Source: Limosilactobacillus caecicola
GTDB lineage: Bacteria; Bacillota; Bacilli; Lactobacillales; Lactobacillaceae
DNA length: 64,000 bases
Reading direction: 5' to 3'
Assembly: GCF_943192935.1 (NCBI RefSeq)
Contig: NZ_CALPCI010000001.1
Coordinates: forward strand, 310,001 to 374,000
Position numbers and translations under genes: made by a program. The stretch's first letter is position 1. Every line of letters begins with the position of its first letter. The notes below the pieces were generated by a model. It was given only the letters and a program-made list of their open reading frames with translations. It did not search any database and was not told where the DNA came from. Positions 35,903 through 43,846 of the stretch are shown in pieces.

Positions 35903-36694
35903 GTGGTTCATCAACGAATTATCCCTATTTTTCATACGAATAATTTCCGTGACCTTGGTGGCTATGCGACCGCCACTGGTCAGACCGTTCAATGGGGACG
36001 TATTTTTCGGGCTGATAAACTGGACCGGTTGTCCAAGGACGACCAGGCTGAATTAGTCAAGTTGGCCATCGGTGTCGATATTGATCTGCGTTCTGCAGAA
36101 GAAACCAAATCCTCACCAGACCGCCTGCCAGAGCAAGTCCAGTACCTATTCAACCCGGTTTTTAAACGGGACGTCACTGATTCTTCGAAAAACGTCAGCA
36201 ACCTCGCTCACAACCTGCAAAGCGAAGCCGGTGCTGGCCGTCAGCACATGCAAGAGGTTTACCATGATATGATGACTAGTGACGCGGCCGCCCACGCCTT
36301 TCGCGAAATTTTTGAACAACTGTTGACCGTCGATGACCAACAAGGTGTACTCTTCCATTGCACGGCGGGGAAAGATCGGACTGGAATGAGCGCCTACCTG
36401 ATTTTACGGGCCTTCGGCGTCAGCCCGGCGGTCGCCAAAAAGGACTACCTGTTGACCAATACCGCGTTGAAAAACTTTCTCCGCGGTCAGCAAGCAACGC
36501 TCCGTTCCGCTGGTAAGCCAGCAACTTTGATTGATAATTACACGGCCCTCTGGACTGCCGACCCCAGCTATTTAGCGGCTGCGCTCAAAGTGCTTCAAGC
36601 CGAATATGGTGACGTCAATGGTTACCTCACAACGGCCCTTCAATTGTCTCCTCAGGATTTGCAAGATTTAAAAGCAAAATATTTAATTAATTAG
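35903..36694 (+). CDS. Tyrosine/serine protein phosphatase (C-X5-R type)
   Basis: Protein of 263 residues with the phosphate loop HCTAGKDRTGMSAYL (Cys near residue 152). An N-terminal NFRDLGGYAT block is typical of the tyrosine/inositol phosphatase family found in Lactobacillus and in Listeria LipA-like enzymes. No secretion signal. It could dephosphorylate proteins or phosphoinositides; the target is unknown. Start GTG with AAAGGAAG upstream, 24 bases after the SGNH gene. Confidence 0.9.
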   Translation: MVHQRIIPIFHTNNFRDLGGYATATGQTVQWGRIFRADKLDRLSKDDQAELVKLAIGVDIDLRSAEETKSSPDRLPEQVQYLFNPVFKRDVTDSSKNVSNLAHNLQSEAGAGRQHMQEVYHDMMTSDAAAHAFREIFEQLLTVDDQQGVLFHCTAGKDRTGMSAYLILRAFGVSPAVAKKDYLLTNTALKNFLRGQQATLRSAGKPATLIDNYTALWTADPSYLAAALKVLQAEYGDVNGYLTTALQLSPQDLQDLKAKYLIN

Positions 36695-36708
36695 AAAGGA
36701 ACTTCAAG

Positions 36709-37212
36709 ATGAAAATTAACGTTCCATTAAATAATGCTCTCTTACCTGACCAATACGGAAAATTTGCCCCAGAGAATGCTAAAATTGGTGGTAACCCCAG
36801 CACCTCGTTTCCCATTCAAATTAAGGACGCTCCAGCTGAGACTGCCGCATATGCCCTAGTGATGATTGACCATGATTCAATTCCCGTTTGTGGCTTTACT
36901 TGGATCCACTGGATTGCGGCCAACATTCCTGCCGATTGGTCAACGATTCCAGAAAACGCCAGTTTAGAATTAAAAGACCGCTTTATCCAAGGGAAGAATA
37001 GTAACGCCAGCCGGTTCGTCAATGCTGAACCAGCAACTGGGTACACCGGACCAACCCCACCAAATGGGACCCATGATTACCAGCTCACGGTTTACGCTTT
37101 GGATACGGTACTCCCCCTCAAAAATGGTTACTGGCTGAACGAATTTCTTCACCAAGCAGACGGTCACATTTTAGACCAAGCTACCATTACCCTCCCTTCA
37201 CGGGCAGATTAA
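36709..37212 (+). CDS. YbhB/YbcL-family PEBP-like protein
   Basis: Protein of 167 residues with the phosphatidylethanolamine-binding protein fold: YALVMIDHDSIP near 48, FTWIHWIAANIP near 63 and TGPTPPNGTHDYQLTVYALD near 113, which is the ligand-pocket signature of bacterial YbhB proteins. Ligand and role unknown. Co-transcribed with the phosphatase (14-base gap). Confidence 0.9.
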   Translation: MKINVPLNNALLPDQYGKFAPENAKIGGNPSTSFPIQIKDAPAETAAYALVMIDHDSIPVCGFTWIHWIAANIPADWSTIPENASLELKDRFIQGKNSNASRFVNAEPATGYTGPTPPNGTHDYQLTVYALDTVLPLKNGYWLNEFLHQADGHILDQATITLPSRAD

Positions 37213-37232
37213 TTACTAAAGGAAGTGAGAAC

Positions 37233-37457
37233 ATGGAAACAAGAATCTTTTTCAACCCTGGTGACTCGATCGCTAACATTCACGATTACAACGAAGCCGT
37301 CCGGAAAGGGCAAATCTTTAAAAAAGAACGCAAGGTGGATGACCTGGTAATCGCCAAGGATAAAGACAACGAAGAATACGCGATTTTTTATGCAAAGGAT
37401 GCCAAGCATGAACCGGTTGAGCAAACCAAGCCGTACGAAGTCAAGAAACGAGTTTAA
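37233..37457 (+). CDS. Small charged protein of unknown function
   Basis: Protein of 74 residues, rich in Lys, Glu and Asp, with no membrane segment or recognised domain. A good ribosome site (AAAGGAAG) and 20-base spacing from the PEBP gene support it as the last gene of that cluster. Confidence 0.65.
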   Translation: METRIFFNPGDSIANIHDYNEAVRKGQIFKKERKVDDLVIAKDKDNEEYAIFYAKDAKHEPVEQTKPYEVKKRV

Positions 37458-37458
37458 G

Positions 37459-37587
37459 ATAAACAGTACACCCATTAAAGTTCGTAACGGCTCTAACAAT
37501 CTGGACCATTCCATTGCTGAGCTGAATCACGGTGATTGTAAATCTTTCAATTCAGTTGATTCTCTGTTTGATGATCTGGATAATTAA
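37459..37587 (+). pseudogene. C-terminal tail of a RelB/DinJ-like antitoxin
   Basis: About 42 codons in another frame than the preceding gene read PIKVRNGSNNLDHSIAELNH, then GDCKSFNSVDSLFDDLDN and a stop. The ending SVDSLFDDLD resembles RelB/DinJ antitoxin tails. There is no DNA-binding N-terminus, start codon or toxin gene, so it is probably a leftover of a lost toxin-antitoxin pair. Identification is by pattern only. Confidence 0.45.
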
Positions 37588-37607
37588 CAACAAAACGATG
37601 ATTTTTC

Positions 37608-37649
37608 AAAAAAGCCATTCAGAATTGTTCCAATTCCGAATGGCTTTTT
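37608..37649. terminator. Bidirectional terminator
   Basis: Stem AAAAGCCATTC with GAATGGCTTTT and an inner GAATTG/CAATTC helix (37610-37648). It separates the PEBP cluster from the ABC operon. Confidence 0.85.
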
Positions 37650-37651
37650 CA

Positions 37652-38386
37652 TTATAGTTTCATTGCTGCCAAGAAGTCTTTGATCCGCTGGGTCGGTTCT
37701 TCAAAGAACTCCTTGCTAGTCCCGGCAAATTCGATCTGTCCATCTTCGACAAAGACGATCCGGTCCGCCGCCTTCCGGGCAAATTCCATGTTGTGGGTGA
37801 CCACAATCATGGAGTGACCCCGTTCAGCAAGGTCCTGCAGGATCCTCAAGATTTGGGCTTCCAATTCGGGGTCCAAAGCACTCGTTGGCTCATCGAACAG
37901 GATAAAGTCAGTATCTAACGCTAAGGCCCGACAAATGGAAATCCGTTGTTGCTGGCCCCCAGAAAGTTGGTTCGGGTACCGGTTCGCAACGTCATCCAAG
38001 CCGACCTGCTTGAGTAATTCATGGGCCCGTGTTTCCGCTGCTTCCTTACTCTGTTTCAACACGTAAATTGGGCCTTCCGTAATGTTTTCCAAAATGGTCA
38101 AGTTCGGGAAAAGGTTCCAACTTTGGAAGACCATCGCGGTTTGCCGCCGCATTTTGAGAATTTGTTTGCTCGTCAAATTATCCGCAAAATTGAGGTGCAG
38201 GTCACCAATCGTGAGTTCACCAGCTTGCGGACGTTCTAACAAGTTAATAGCCCGCAGCAAGGTTGATTTCCCGGCCCCCGATGGTCCCAAAATCACCGTC
38301 GTCTCGTGTTCTGGGAACTGAACACTGACGTCATTGAGGGCGTGGTGGTCACGGTATTGTTTATCAACGTGGCTAAGTGTAATCAT
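37652..38386 (-). CDS. Amino acid ABC transporter ATPase (GlnQ type)
   Basis: Protein of 244 residues. Walker A GPSGAGKST near 34, Q-loop VFQSWNLFP, signature LSGGQQQR near 140, Walker B ILFDEPTSALDPE, H-loop VVTHNM: all intact. It energises the polar amino acid importer formed with the permease and binding protein upstream. Start is the ATG at 38386, three bases after the permease stop, with GAGGGGG upstream. Confidence 0.94.
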   Translation of the reverse strand: MITLSHVDKQYRDHHALNDVSVQFPEHETTVILGPSGAGKSTLLRAINLLERPQAGELTIGDLHLNFADNLTSKQILKMRRQTAMVFQSWNLFPNLTILENITEGPIYVLKQSKEAAETRAHELLKQVGLDDVANRYPNQLSGGQQQRISICRALALDTDFILFDEPTSALDPELEAQILRILQDLAERGHSMIVVTHNMEFARKAADRIVFVEDGQIEFAGTSKEFFEEPTQRIKDFLAAMKL

Positions 38387-38389
38387 CAA

Positions 38390-39085
38390 TTATTCCCCCT
38401 CTGCTTGAATGTAGCGGGACAGCCGCTTTTCCATGAAGTACTGCAGGATCGTCAAAATCGAGCAGAAAATGGCATACACGACCGCAACAATGGAGTACAT
38501 CAACATTGGTTGGTAGTTATGTGAGGCGATTTGTTGACTCACCAGGAACATGTCCGCAATGGTAATCGTACTTGCCAATGAGGTATCCTTGACCAAACTA
38601 ATGAATGAATTGGACAGCGGTGGGATCGCCACCCGGAAGGCCTGTGGCAGGATGATCTTGAACAGGACTTGGCGGTAGGTCATCCCGATCGAGTAGGCTG
38701 CCTCCCATTGACTAGTCGGAATCGAGCTGATCGACGCCCGAATCGTTTCAGAAGCGTAGGCCCCCGTGTTTAAGGAGAAGGTCCAAATGCCGGCCGTCCA
38801 TGCATTCAGTTGCAGACCAATGCTTGGCAGCCCGTAGAAGACAATAAACAATTGCACAATCAATGGTGTGGACCGGAAGAGCCAGACGTAAAAGGCAAAG
38901 AATGCTTTGACAATCCGCCATAAACTCTTGGTAACCGCGTTTCCCCGGGGCTGCGAAGTCTTAATCAACGCCGTGATGATGGCAATCACCAACCCGATAA
39001 TGAAGGAAATCACCGCAATTGGAATTGTGTATTTAATACCGGCCCAGAGGATTTCCGGGGTCGATGATTTGATAATATCCCACAT
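38390..39085 (-). CDS. Amino acid ABC transporter permease
   Basis: Protein of 231 residues with five membrane helices and the HisM/GlnP-type coupling motif near residue 130 (EAAYSIGMTYRQVLFKIILP). Forms the membrane channel of the importer. Ribosome site AAAAGGAG lies directly behind an intercistronic hairpin. Confidence 0.93.
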   Translation of the reverse strand: MWDIIKSSTPEILWAGIKYTIPIAVISFIIGLVIAIITALIKTSQPRGNAVTKSLWRIVKAFFAFYVWLFRSTPLIVQLFIVFYGLPSIGLQLNAWTAGIWTFSLNTGAYASETIRASISSIPTSQWEAAYSIGMTYRQVLFKIILPQAFRVAIPPLSNSFISLVKDTSLASTITIADMFLVSQQIASHNYQPMLMYSIVAVVYAIFCSILTILQYFMEKRLSRYIQAEGE

Positions 39086-39103
39086 AAAGTTCGCTCCTTT
39101 TGC

Positions 39104-39142
39104 AAAAGGCCAAGCTCGTTTACTCCGCGACCTTGGCCTTTG
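39104..39142 (-). terminator. Intercistronic hairpin between binding protein and permease genes
   Basis: Stem CAAAAGGCCAAG/CTTGGCCTTTG (39103-39114, 39132-39142) without a long T-run. It likely acts as a partial terminator or 3' stabiliser, giving more binding protein than permease. Confidence 0.6.
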
Positions 39143-39147
39143 TGATG

Positions 39148-39945
39148 TTACTTATCAGTAATGTTTTCTTTGAAGTACTTTTCGGAGAGCCGCTTCAGCG
39201 TCCCGTCCTTGCGAAGTTCCTTCAGTGCCTTATCAACCTTTGTCTTCAAGGCCTTGTTGTTCTTAGCCATCAGAATTCCAATTGGTTGACTTGGAATCTT
39301 GTTAGTTGGTACCGTGATGGCCTTCAAATCACTCGCGTTATTCGTGCGTTGGTAGTAAAGGAAGGCTTCCTTGGAATTCATCGCGGCTTGGACCCGGCCT
39401 TGACGAATCAATGCCATCGCGGTTGCAAAGTCATCTGATGAAACATTTTGTCCACCGAATTTCTTAACGTTGTCGGCATTGGCCGTCCCAGTAGCGGCCG
39501 CAATTTTCTTCCCCTTAATATCATTGACGTTCTTAATCGTGGTATTGTCCTTCTTCATGATTAGGGCCGTCTTGGAGTAAATGTAAGGGGTGGAGAAGAG
39601 GTAAGCCTTCTTCCGGGCTGAAGTCATCGCGATGTTGTTGATGGCCATATCAAACTTGTGGGAACCAACCCCAGCGATCAGCGAATCCCACTTAGTCGGG
39701 ACAAACTTTACTTTGTAGCCCATCTTCTTGGCCAAGGCCCGGGCTAAATCAACTTCAAATCCGGTCAGCTTACCATGTTCACGGTATGAATACGGAGCAT
39801 AAGTCCCTTCCAAACCAACAGTAATCGTCCCCTTCTTGACTAATTGAGGACTGCTACTTGAAGAAGACTTTCCACATGCTGCTAAGGTCACCGCCGCTAA
39901 CAAGCTAGCACCAATCACAGCAAGCCGCTTCATCCATTTTTTCAT
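39148..39945 (-). CDS. Amino acid ABC transporter substrate-binding lipoprotein
   Basis: Protein of 265 residues. Lipoprotein signal peptide with lipobox LAAC (Cys24), Ser-rich linker, then a family 3 solute-binding domain: ITVGLEGTYAPYSYREHGKL and TGFEVDLARALAKKMGYKVK are the hallmark blocks. The ligand is probably cystine, glutamine or another polar amino acid; it cannot be decided from sequence. First gene of a three-gene operon. Confidence 0.93.
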   Translation of the reverse strand: MKKWMKRLAVIGASLLAAVTLAACGKSSSSSSPQLVKKGTITVGLEGTYAPYSYREHGKLTGFEVDLARALAKKMGYKVKFVPTKWDSLIAGVGSHKFDMAINNIAMTSARKKAYLFSTPYIYSKTALIMKKDNTTIKNVNDIKGKKIAAATGTANADNVKKFGGQNVSSDDFATAMALIRQGRVQAAMNSKEAFLYYQRTNNASDLKAITVPTNKIPSQPIGILMAKNNKALKTKVDKALKELRKDGTLKRLSEKYFKENITDK

Positions 39946-39983
39946 TGCTCAACCGCCTCCATCTTATTACTTACTTTCAATCA

Positions 39984-40018
39984 GTAAAATTTTACAAGGC
40001 TGGTTGACAAATGTCAAC
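39984..40018 (-). promoter_or_regulatory. Promoter of the amino acid ABC operon with two palindromes
   Basis: Minus-strand -35 TTGACA (40012-40017), 17-base spacer, -10 TAAAAT (39989-39994). GTTGACA-AA-TGTCAAC (40003-40018) covers the -35, and GTAAAATTTTAC (39984-39995) covers the -10, so both boxes lie in dyads. Confidence 0.65.
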
Positions 40019-40036
40019 TAGAAACGTGAACTAATT

Positions 40037-40366
40037 TTACCGGTTACCAACGATCCGTTGAGCCTCATGAGCAAAGCGTTCTTCCAGGGCATCTGCATCC
40101 GCCTTAAAGTCCGCGACCCAATCAGCGCCCGTCGGCTTAACTTGTCCTGCTTCATCACCCATCACATCGGTCACGACCAGGGTGCCATCAACGGCCATTT
40201 TAACGTCGTCATAGTGCCCTTCCAAGGCTTCATCCAAATAACCCTGTAAAATTCCCTGAACCGCGGTGGTGATCACTTCTTCTTCCGTAATTTTTTGTCC
40301 CCGGACCTGATATTGCGCAATCTTCATTGCGACTTCTTCCATGTTTTCAGGTACATCTAAACTCAT
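40037..40366 (-). CDS. Hypothetical acidic protein
   Basis: Soluble protein of 109 residues, strongly acidic, mostly helical by composition (MEEVAMKIAQYQVRGQKITE). No domain recognised. The ATG at 40366 follows GGGTGAGG; an in-frame GTG at 40375 belongs to that site. Divergent from the hydroxyacid dehydrogenase gene. Confidence 0.6.
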   Translation of the reverse strand: MSLDVPENMEEVAMKIAQYQVRGQKITEEEVITTAVQGILQGYLDEALEGHYDDVKMAVDGTLVVTDVMGDEAGQVKPTGADWVADFKADADALEERFAHEAQRIVGNR

Positions 40367-40445
40367 GTTCCTCACCCTTCTTAAATTGAATTCTACTGAT
40401 TATCATATCATAATAAAGGTAACACAGAACGAGGAGGAGTTTGTC

Positions 40446-41387
40446 ATGTCACAAGCAGTTTTAATTCCCAAGATTTTCCAAGAAGCCGGTCGACAGGTTT
40501 TTCGGGACGCCGGAATTGAAATGATCGAAGTCGAGGACGTCAACAATGACGCCTTAATTCAGTATGCGGACCGCATTCAAGGGGCGGTGGTCATGCTTGA
40601 CCAAATTAGTAACGCAACTTACCAAAAGACCCCGAATTTGAAAGTCTTGGCCCGGGTCGGCGTGGGCTATAACAACATTGATCCACAAGGTGCCGCTGCC
40701 CATGGGGTTTGGGTCACTATCACCCCGCACGCCAACTATAATTCCGTGGCGGAAGCGATCCTGGGAGGAATTTTGCTAACTTCACGGGATATGTTCCAAC
40801 GGCAGCAGGCCTTGCGTGATGGTCACTGGGACGAAGGCCACGCCACCGCCGGTCACGACATTGCGGGCCAAACACTGGGCATTATCGGTTACGGCCGAAT
40901 TGGTCACGCCCTCGCCAAAAAGGCTGCTGCCCTGGGGATGAAGGTGCTGGTCAATAACGGGAGCCACCACAAAGATCCCGAAGTCGGCACCGCCGTTTCC
41001 CTTGATGAATTACTGCGCACCGCTGATTATGTTTCTCTGAGTGCTCCAGTGACCGACGAAACGCGGGAAATGATGAACCAGAACGCCTTTGCCAAGATGA
41101 AGGAGACCGCTAGTTTGATCAACTTTGGTCGGGGCCAACTAGTCAACCACGATGACTTGATTGCGGCGCTGAAGAACGGCCAGATTCACAGTGCTGTCTT
41201 GGACGCCTTTCAAACGGAACCCCTGCCGACTGATGATGAATTAACCACCCTATCAAACGTCTTCCTCACCCCACACATCGGTGGCGGGACGATCGACGCA
41301 ATGGACCGTGGTTGTCATGATGCGGCAAGCGAAGTTGTTCGGGTCCTCAAGGGCGAAAAGCCACAGTGGCCGGTTAACCAGCTCTAA
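40446..41387 (+). CDS. D-2-hydroxyacid dehydrogenase (SerA-like)
   Basis: Protein of 313 residues. NAD-binding loop LGIIGYGRIGHALAKK near 140, preceded by the family block VARVGVGYNNID. The catalytic Arg is probably in INFGRGQLVN, the Glu in DAFQTEPLP, and the His in LTPHIGGGT. Could be a 3-phosphoglycerate dehydrogenase or a general 2-oxoacid reductase; there is no ACT domain and no serine pathway neighbour, so the latter is possible. Start at 40446 after GAGGAGGAG. Confidence 0.88.
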   Translation: MSQAVLIPKIFQEAGRQVFRDAGIEMIEVEDVNNDALIQYADRIQGAVVMLDQISNATYQKTPNLKVLARVGVGYNNIDPQGAAAHGVWVTITPHANYNSVAEAILGGILLTSRDMFQRQQALRDGHWDEGHATAGHDIAGQTLGIIGYGRIGHALAKKAAALGMKVLVNNGSHHKDPEVGTAVSLDELLRTADYVSLSAPVTDETREMMNQNAFAKMKETASLINFGRGQLVNHDDLIAALKNGQIHSAVLDAFQTEPLPTDDELTTLSNVFLTPHIGGGTIDAMDRGCHDAASEVVRVLKGEKPQWPVNQL

Positions 41388-41399
41388 GGAAGGATTACC

Positions 41400-41867
41400 A
41401 TGGCAGAGATCTACTTTCAGAAGATGACCCCGGAAGGGTATCACGAAATTGAAGAACAAATTGAGGAGCTCAAGAAGGACCGGCCCACTAAAATTGCCCG
41501 ACTGAAGGCTGCCCGAGCCCTGGGCGACCTTTCCGAAAATACGGAATACAGCACGGCGAAGCGGGACCTTCGCCATCTTGAGAGCCGCCTCCGCTTTCTC
41601 AATAAGCAACTCACCTACGCTCAAATCGTCCAACCCCAAGCCAACGGCACGATTGACTTGGGAAGTAGCGTCACCATTGAATTCTTGGACGACCACGAAC
41701 AAGTGACTTACAAACTCGTGGGGACGCAGGAAGCGGACCTGGCGGCCCAAAAACTTGCCTTTGATTCACCCTTGGGTCAAGCACTAATGGATCAGGGAGC
41801 CGGGACAACGGTAACTGTCGAGTCACCGGACTCTACCTACCAGGTGAAAATCATTGAAGTGAGTTAA
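41400..41867 (+). CDS. GreA/GreB-family transcription elongation factor
   Basis: Protein of 155 residues. N-terminal coiled coil (EIEEQIEELKKDRPTKIARL) with the acidic tip GDLSENTEY needed to stimulate transcript cleavage in the polymerase, then a C-terminal FKBP-like domain. Only 12 bases follow the dehydrogenase gene, an unusual place for a housekeeping greA, so this may be a second copy. Confidence 0.88.
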   Translation: MAEIYFQKMTPEGYHEIEEQIEELKKDRPTKIARLKAARALGDLSENTEYSTAKRDLRHLESRLRFLNKQLTYAQIVQPQANGTIDLGSSVTIEFLDDHEQVTYKLVGTQEADLAAQKLAFDSPLGQALMDQGAGTTVTVESPDSTYQVKIIEVS

Positions 41868-41885
41868 ACACGAACTTTATTTACA

Positions 41886-41925
41886 AAGTCAGCAATGATC
41901 ATCAACGGTTGTCGCTGGCTTTTTT
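41886..41925 (+). terminator. Terminator after the GreA-like gene
   Basis: Stem AAGTCAGC (41886-41893) with GCTGGCTT (41914-41921), one G-T pair, followed by T residues. Confidence 0.7.
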
Positions 41926-42040
41926 ATTCCATTTTTCTACTTTGGTGGTTGTTATCCGTCAAATCTTATGTTACCTTATAACCACGAATTATAATTCGCT
42001 ATTCAATTTTAATGTTCGTATTTTTATAAAGGAGAGAAAA

Positions 42041-43276
42041 TTGGAACATCCACTTAAACGTTACGGAGTTGCCATCGCCGGAGTAATTTTTCACCTCATG
42101 ATCGGTGGGGTCTATGCCTGGAGTGTCTTCACTAAGCCCATCGCCCAACAAACCGGTTGGAAAGAAGCGAGTGTCTCATTTGCCTTTAGTTTAGCCATCT
42201 TCTTTCTAGGCATGTCCGCTGCCTTCATGGGCCGGCTCGTTGAAAAGTTTGGCCCAGCCAAAGTTGGAACCATCTCAAGCATCTTTTATGGATCCGGAAT
42301 CGCTCTGACCGGGTTGGCCATCCAAACCCAGCAATTATGGCTCCTCTACCTGGCCTACGGGGTCATTGGTGGTCTGGGCCTGGGGTCTGGCTATGTCACT
42401 CCCGTTTCCACAATCGTCCGTTGGTTCCCCGACAAGCGGGGGTTAGCAACCGGCTTAGCCATCATGGGCTTCGGTTTTGCAGCCCTGTTAACTGGTCCGT
42501 TAGCACTTCGCCTGATCACCACGATCGGTTTAGCAAACGCCTTTTATGCCTTAGGCACCTTTTACTTCGTGGTCATGATCATCACGGCCCAATTCATTAG
42601 AAAACCACACCCACACGAACTACCAACCGTGATTGCTCAAAATGCCGCCCGGGTCAGCCTCACGAACCAATCCTTAACCGCCAACCAAGCGGTCAAAACA
42701 CCTTGGTTTGCTGCCCTCTGGTTCATGTTCTTCATCAACATCACGACCGGGATTGGCCTTGTGTCTGCCGCTTCGCCAATGGCCCAGAGCATGACTTCCA
42801 TGACAGCGGCCGCCGCCGCGGTGATGGTAGGGATTATCGGCTTATTCAATGGTTTTGGCCGCCTCGCTTGGGCAACTTTGTCCGATTACATCGGTCGGCC
42901 CCTCACCTATAGCCTCATCTTCATCATTGATGTCATCATGTTGGTCATCTTGATCTTCTTTAAGCAACCATTCATCTTCGCTGTGGCACTTTGCCTGTTG
43001 ATGTCCTGCTACGGTGCCGGATTCTCCGTCATTCCCGCCTACCTTGGTGACATTTTCAGTACCAAGGAATTGGGGGCCATTCACGGTTACGTGCTAACCG
43101 CTTGGGCCGCCGCTGGGATGGTGGGCCCCGTCCTGTTATCCTGGACGCACCAAGTCCTCCACAACTACTACGTGACCCTGATTGCCTTTATCATCATTGA
43201 TCTGTTAGCCATGATCGTGTCGGTTCGAATTCAAAAGAGCTTTGTGACCAGCAAAGCTGTTGAATCGGCTCACTAA
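42041..43276 (+). CDS. MFS transporter, oxalate/formate antiporter (OFA) type
   Basis: Integral membrane protein of 411 residues with 12 helices. The start GVYAWSVFTKPIAQQTGW and GLGLGSGYVTPVSTIVRWFP are characteristic of the OFA subfamily of monocarboxylate carriers. Substrate unknown; lactate, oxalate or related acids are possible. The TTG at 42041 lies six bases from AAAGGAG; a longer frame starting at 41909 would run through the preceding terminator. Confidence 0.85.
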   Translation: MEHPLKRYGVAIAGVIFHLMIGGVYAWSVFTKPIAQQTGWKEASVSFAFSLAIFFLGMSAAFMGRLVEKFGPAKVGTISSIFYGSGIALTGLAIQTQQLWLLYLAYGVIGGLGLGSGYVTPVSTIVRWFPDKRGLATGLAIMGFGFAALLTGPLALRLITTIGLANAFYALGTFYFVVMIITAQFIRKPHPHELPTVIAQNAARVSLTNQSLTANQAVKTPWFAALWFMFFINITTGIGLVSAASPMAQSMTSMTAAAAAVMVGIIGLFNGFGRLAWATLSDYIGRPLTYSLIFIIDVIMLVILIFFKQPFIFAVALCLLMSCYGAGFSVIPAYLGDIFSTKELGAIHGYVLTAWAAAGMVGPVLLSWTHQVLHNYYVTLIAFIIIDLLAMIVSVRIQKSFVTSKAVESAH

Positions 43277-43289
43277 AATTTGCGATAAA

Positions 43290-43333
43290 AAAACTCCTTC
43301 AATTCGACTTTACCAGTCGGTTGAAGGAGTTTT
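43290..43333. terminator. Bidirectional terminator between MFS and macrodomain genes
   Basis: Stem AAAACTCCTTCAA/TTGAAGGAGTTTT (43290-43302, 43321-43333) with an inner GAC/GTC. It abuts the macrodomain stop codon. Confidence 0.88.
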
Positions 43334-43840
43334 CTATGCGTTCAAAGCTGTTTGGTAAGCTTGCTCAGTGACGGGATCAAAGCATACCATCGTCACCGTT
43401 TGGACATGCTGCGCCGTGCGCAAAAATTCCCGGATTGTTCGAATGGCAATTGGCGCGGCCTGGTCGAGCGGAAAAGCGTAAACGCCGGTACTGATTGATG
43501 GGAAAGCGACCGTTTGGCACCCGTACTCATCCGTTAATTGTAAACTATTCCGGTACGAGTTTGCTAACAACTCGGGTTCCCCATGCCTGCCATCCCGCCA
43601 AACTGGGCCGGGCGTGTGAATAATGTACTTGGCCGGCAAGGCAAAACCGCTGGTAATCCGGGCCTCCCCCGTTGGACAACCATGAAACTTTTCACAGGCC
43701 GCATAGAGGGCCGGACCGGCTGCTCGGTGAATGGCGCCGTCCACACCACCGCCACCCATTAAAGTGGTGTTCGCGGCGTTCACAATCGCGTCACCGGCAA
43801 ACTGTGTGATGTCGCCTGGGATCACTTGAATCTGTGTCAT
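43334..43840 (-). CDS. Macrodomain O-acetyl-ADP-ribose deacetylase-like protein
   Basis: Single macrodomain of 168 residues (MacroD/YmdB type): [20 protein letters not shown] at the start, ADP-ribose loop [14 protein letters not shown] near 32, and the phosphate loop [12 protein letters not shown] near 115. Likely removes ADP-ribose from proteins or O-acetyl-ADP-ribose. It follows pepO by six bases with a weak ribosome site, so translation is probably coupled. Confidence 0.92.
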   Translation of the reverse strand: MTQIQVIPGDITQFAGDAIVNAANTTLMGGGGVDGAIHRAAGPALYAACEKFHGCPTGEARITSGFALPAKYIIHTPGPVWRDGRHGEPELLANSYRNSLQLTDEYGCQTVAFPSISTGVYAFPLDQAAPIAIRTIREFLRTAQHVQTVTMVCFDPVTEQAYQTALNA

Positions 43841-43846
43841 AGCCGC

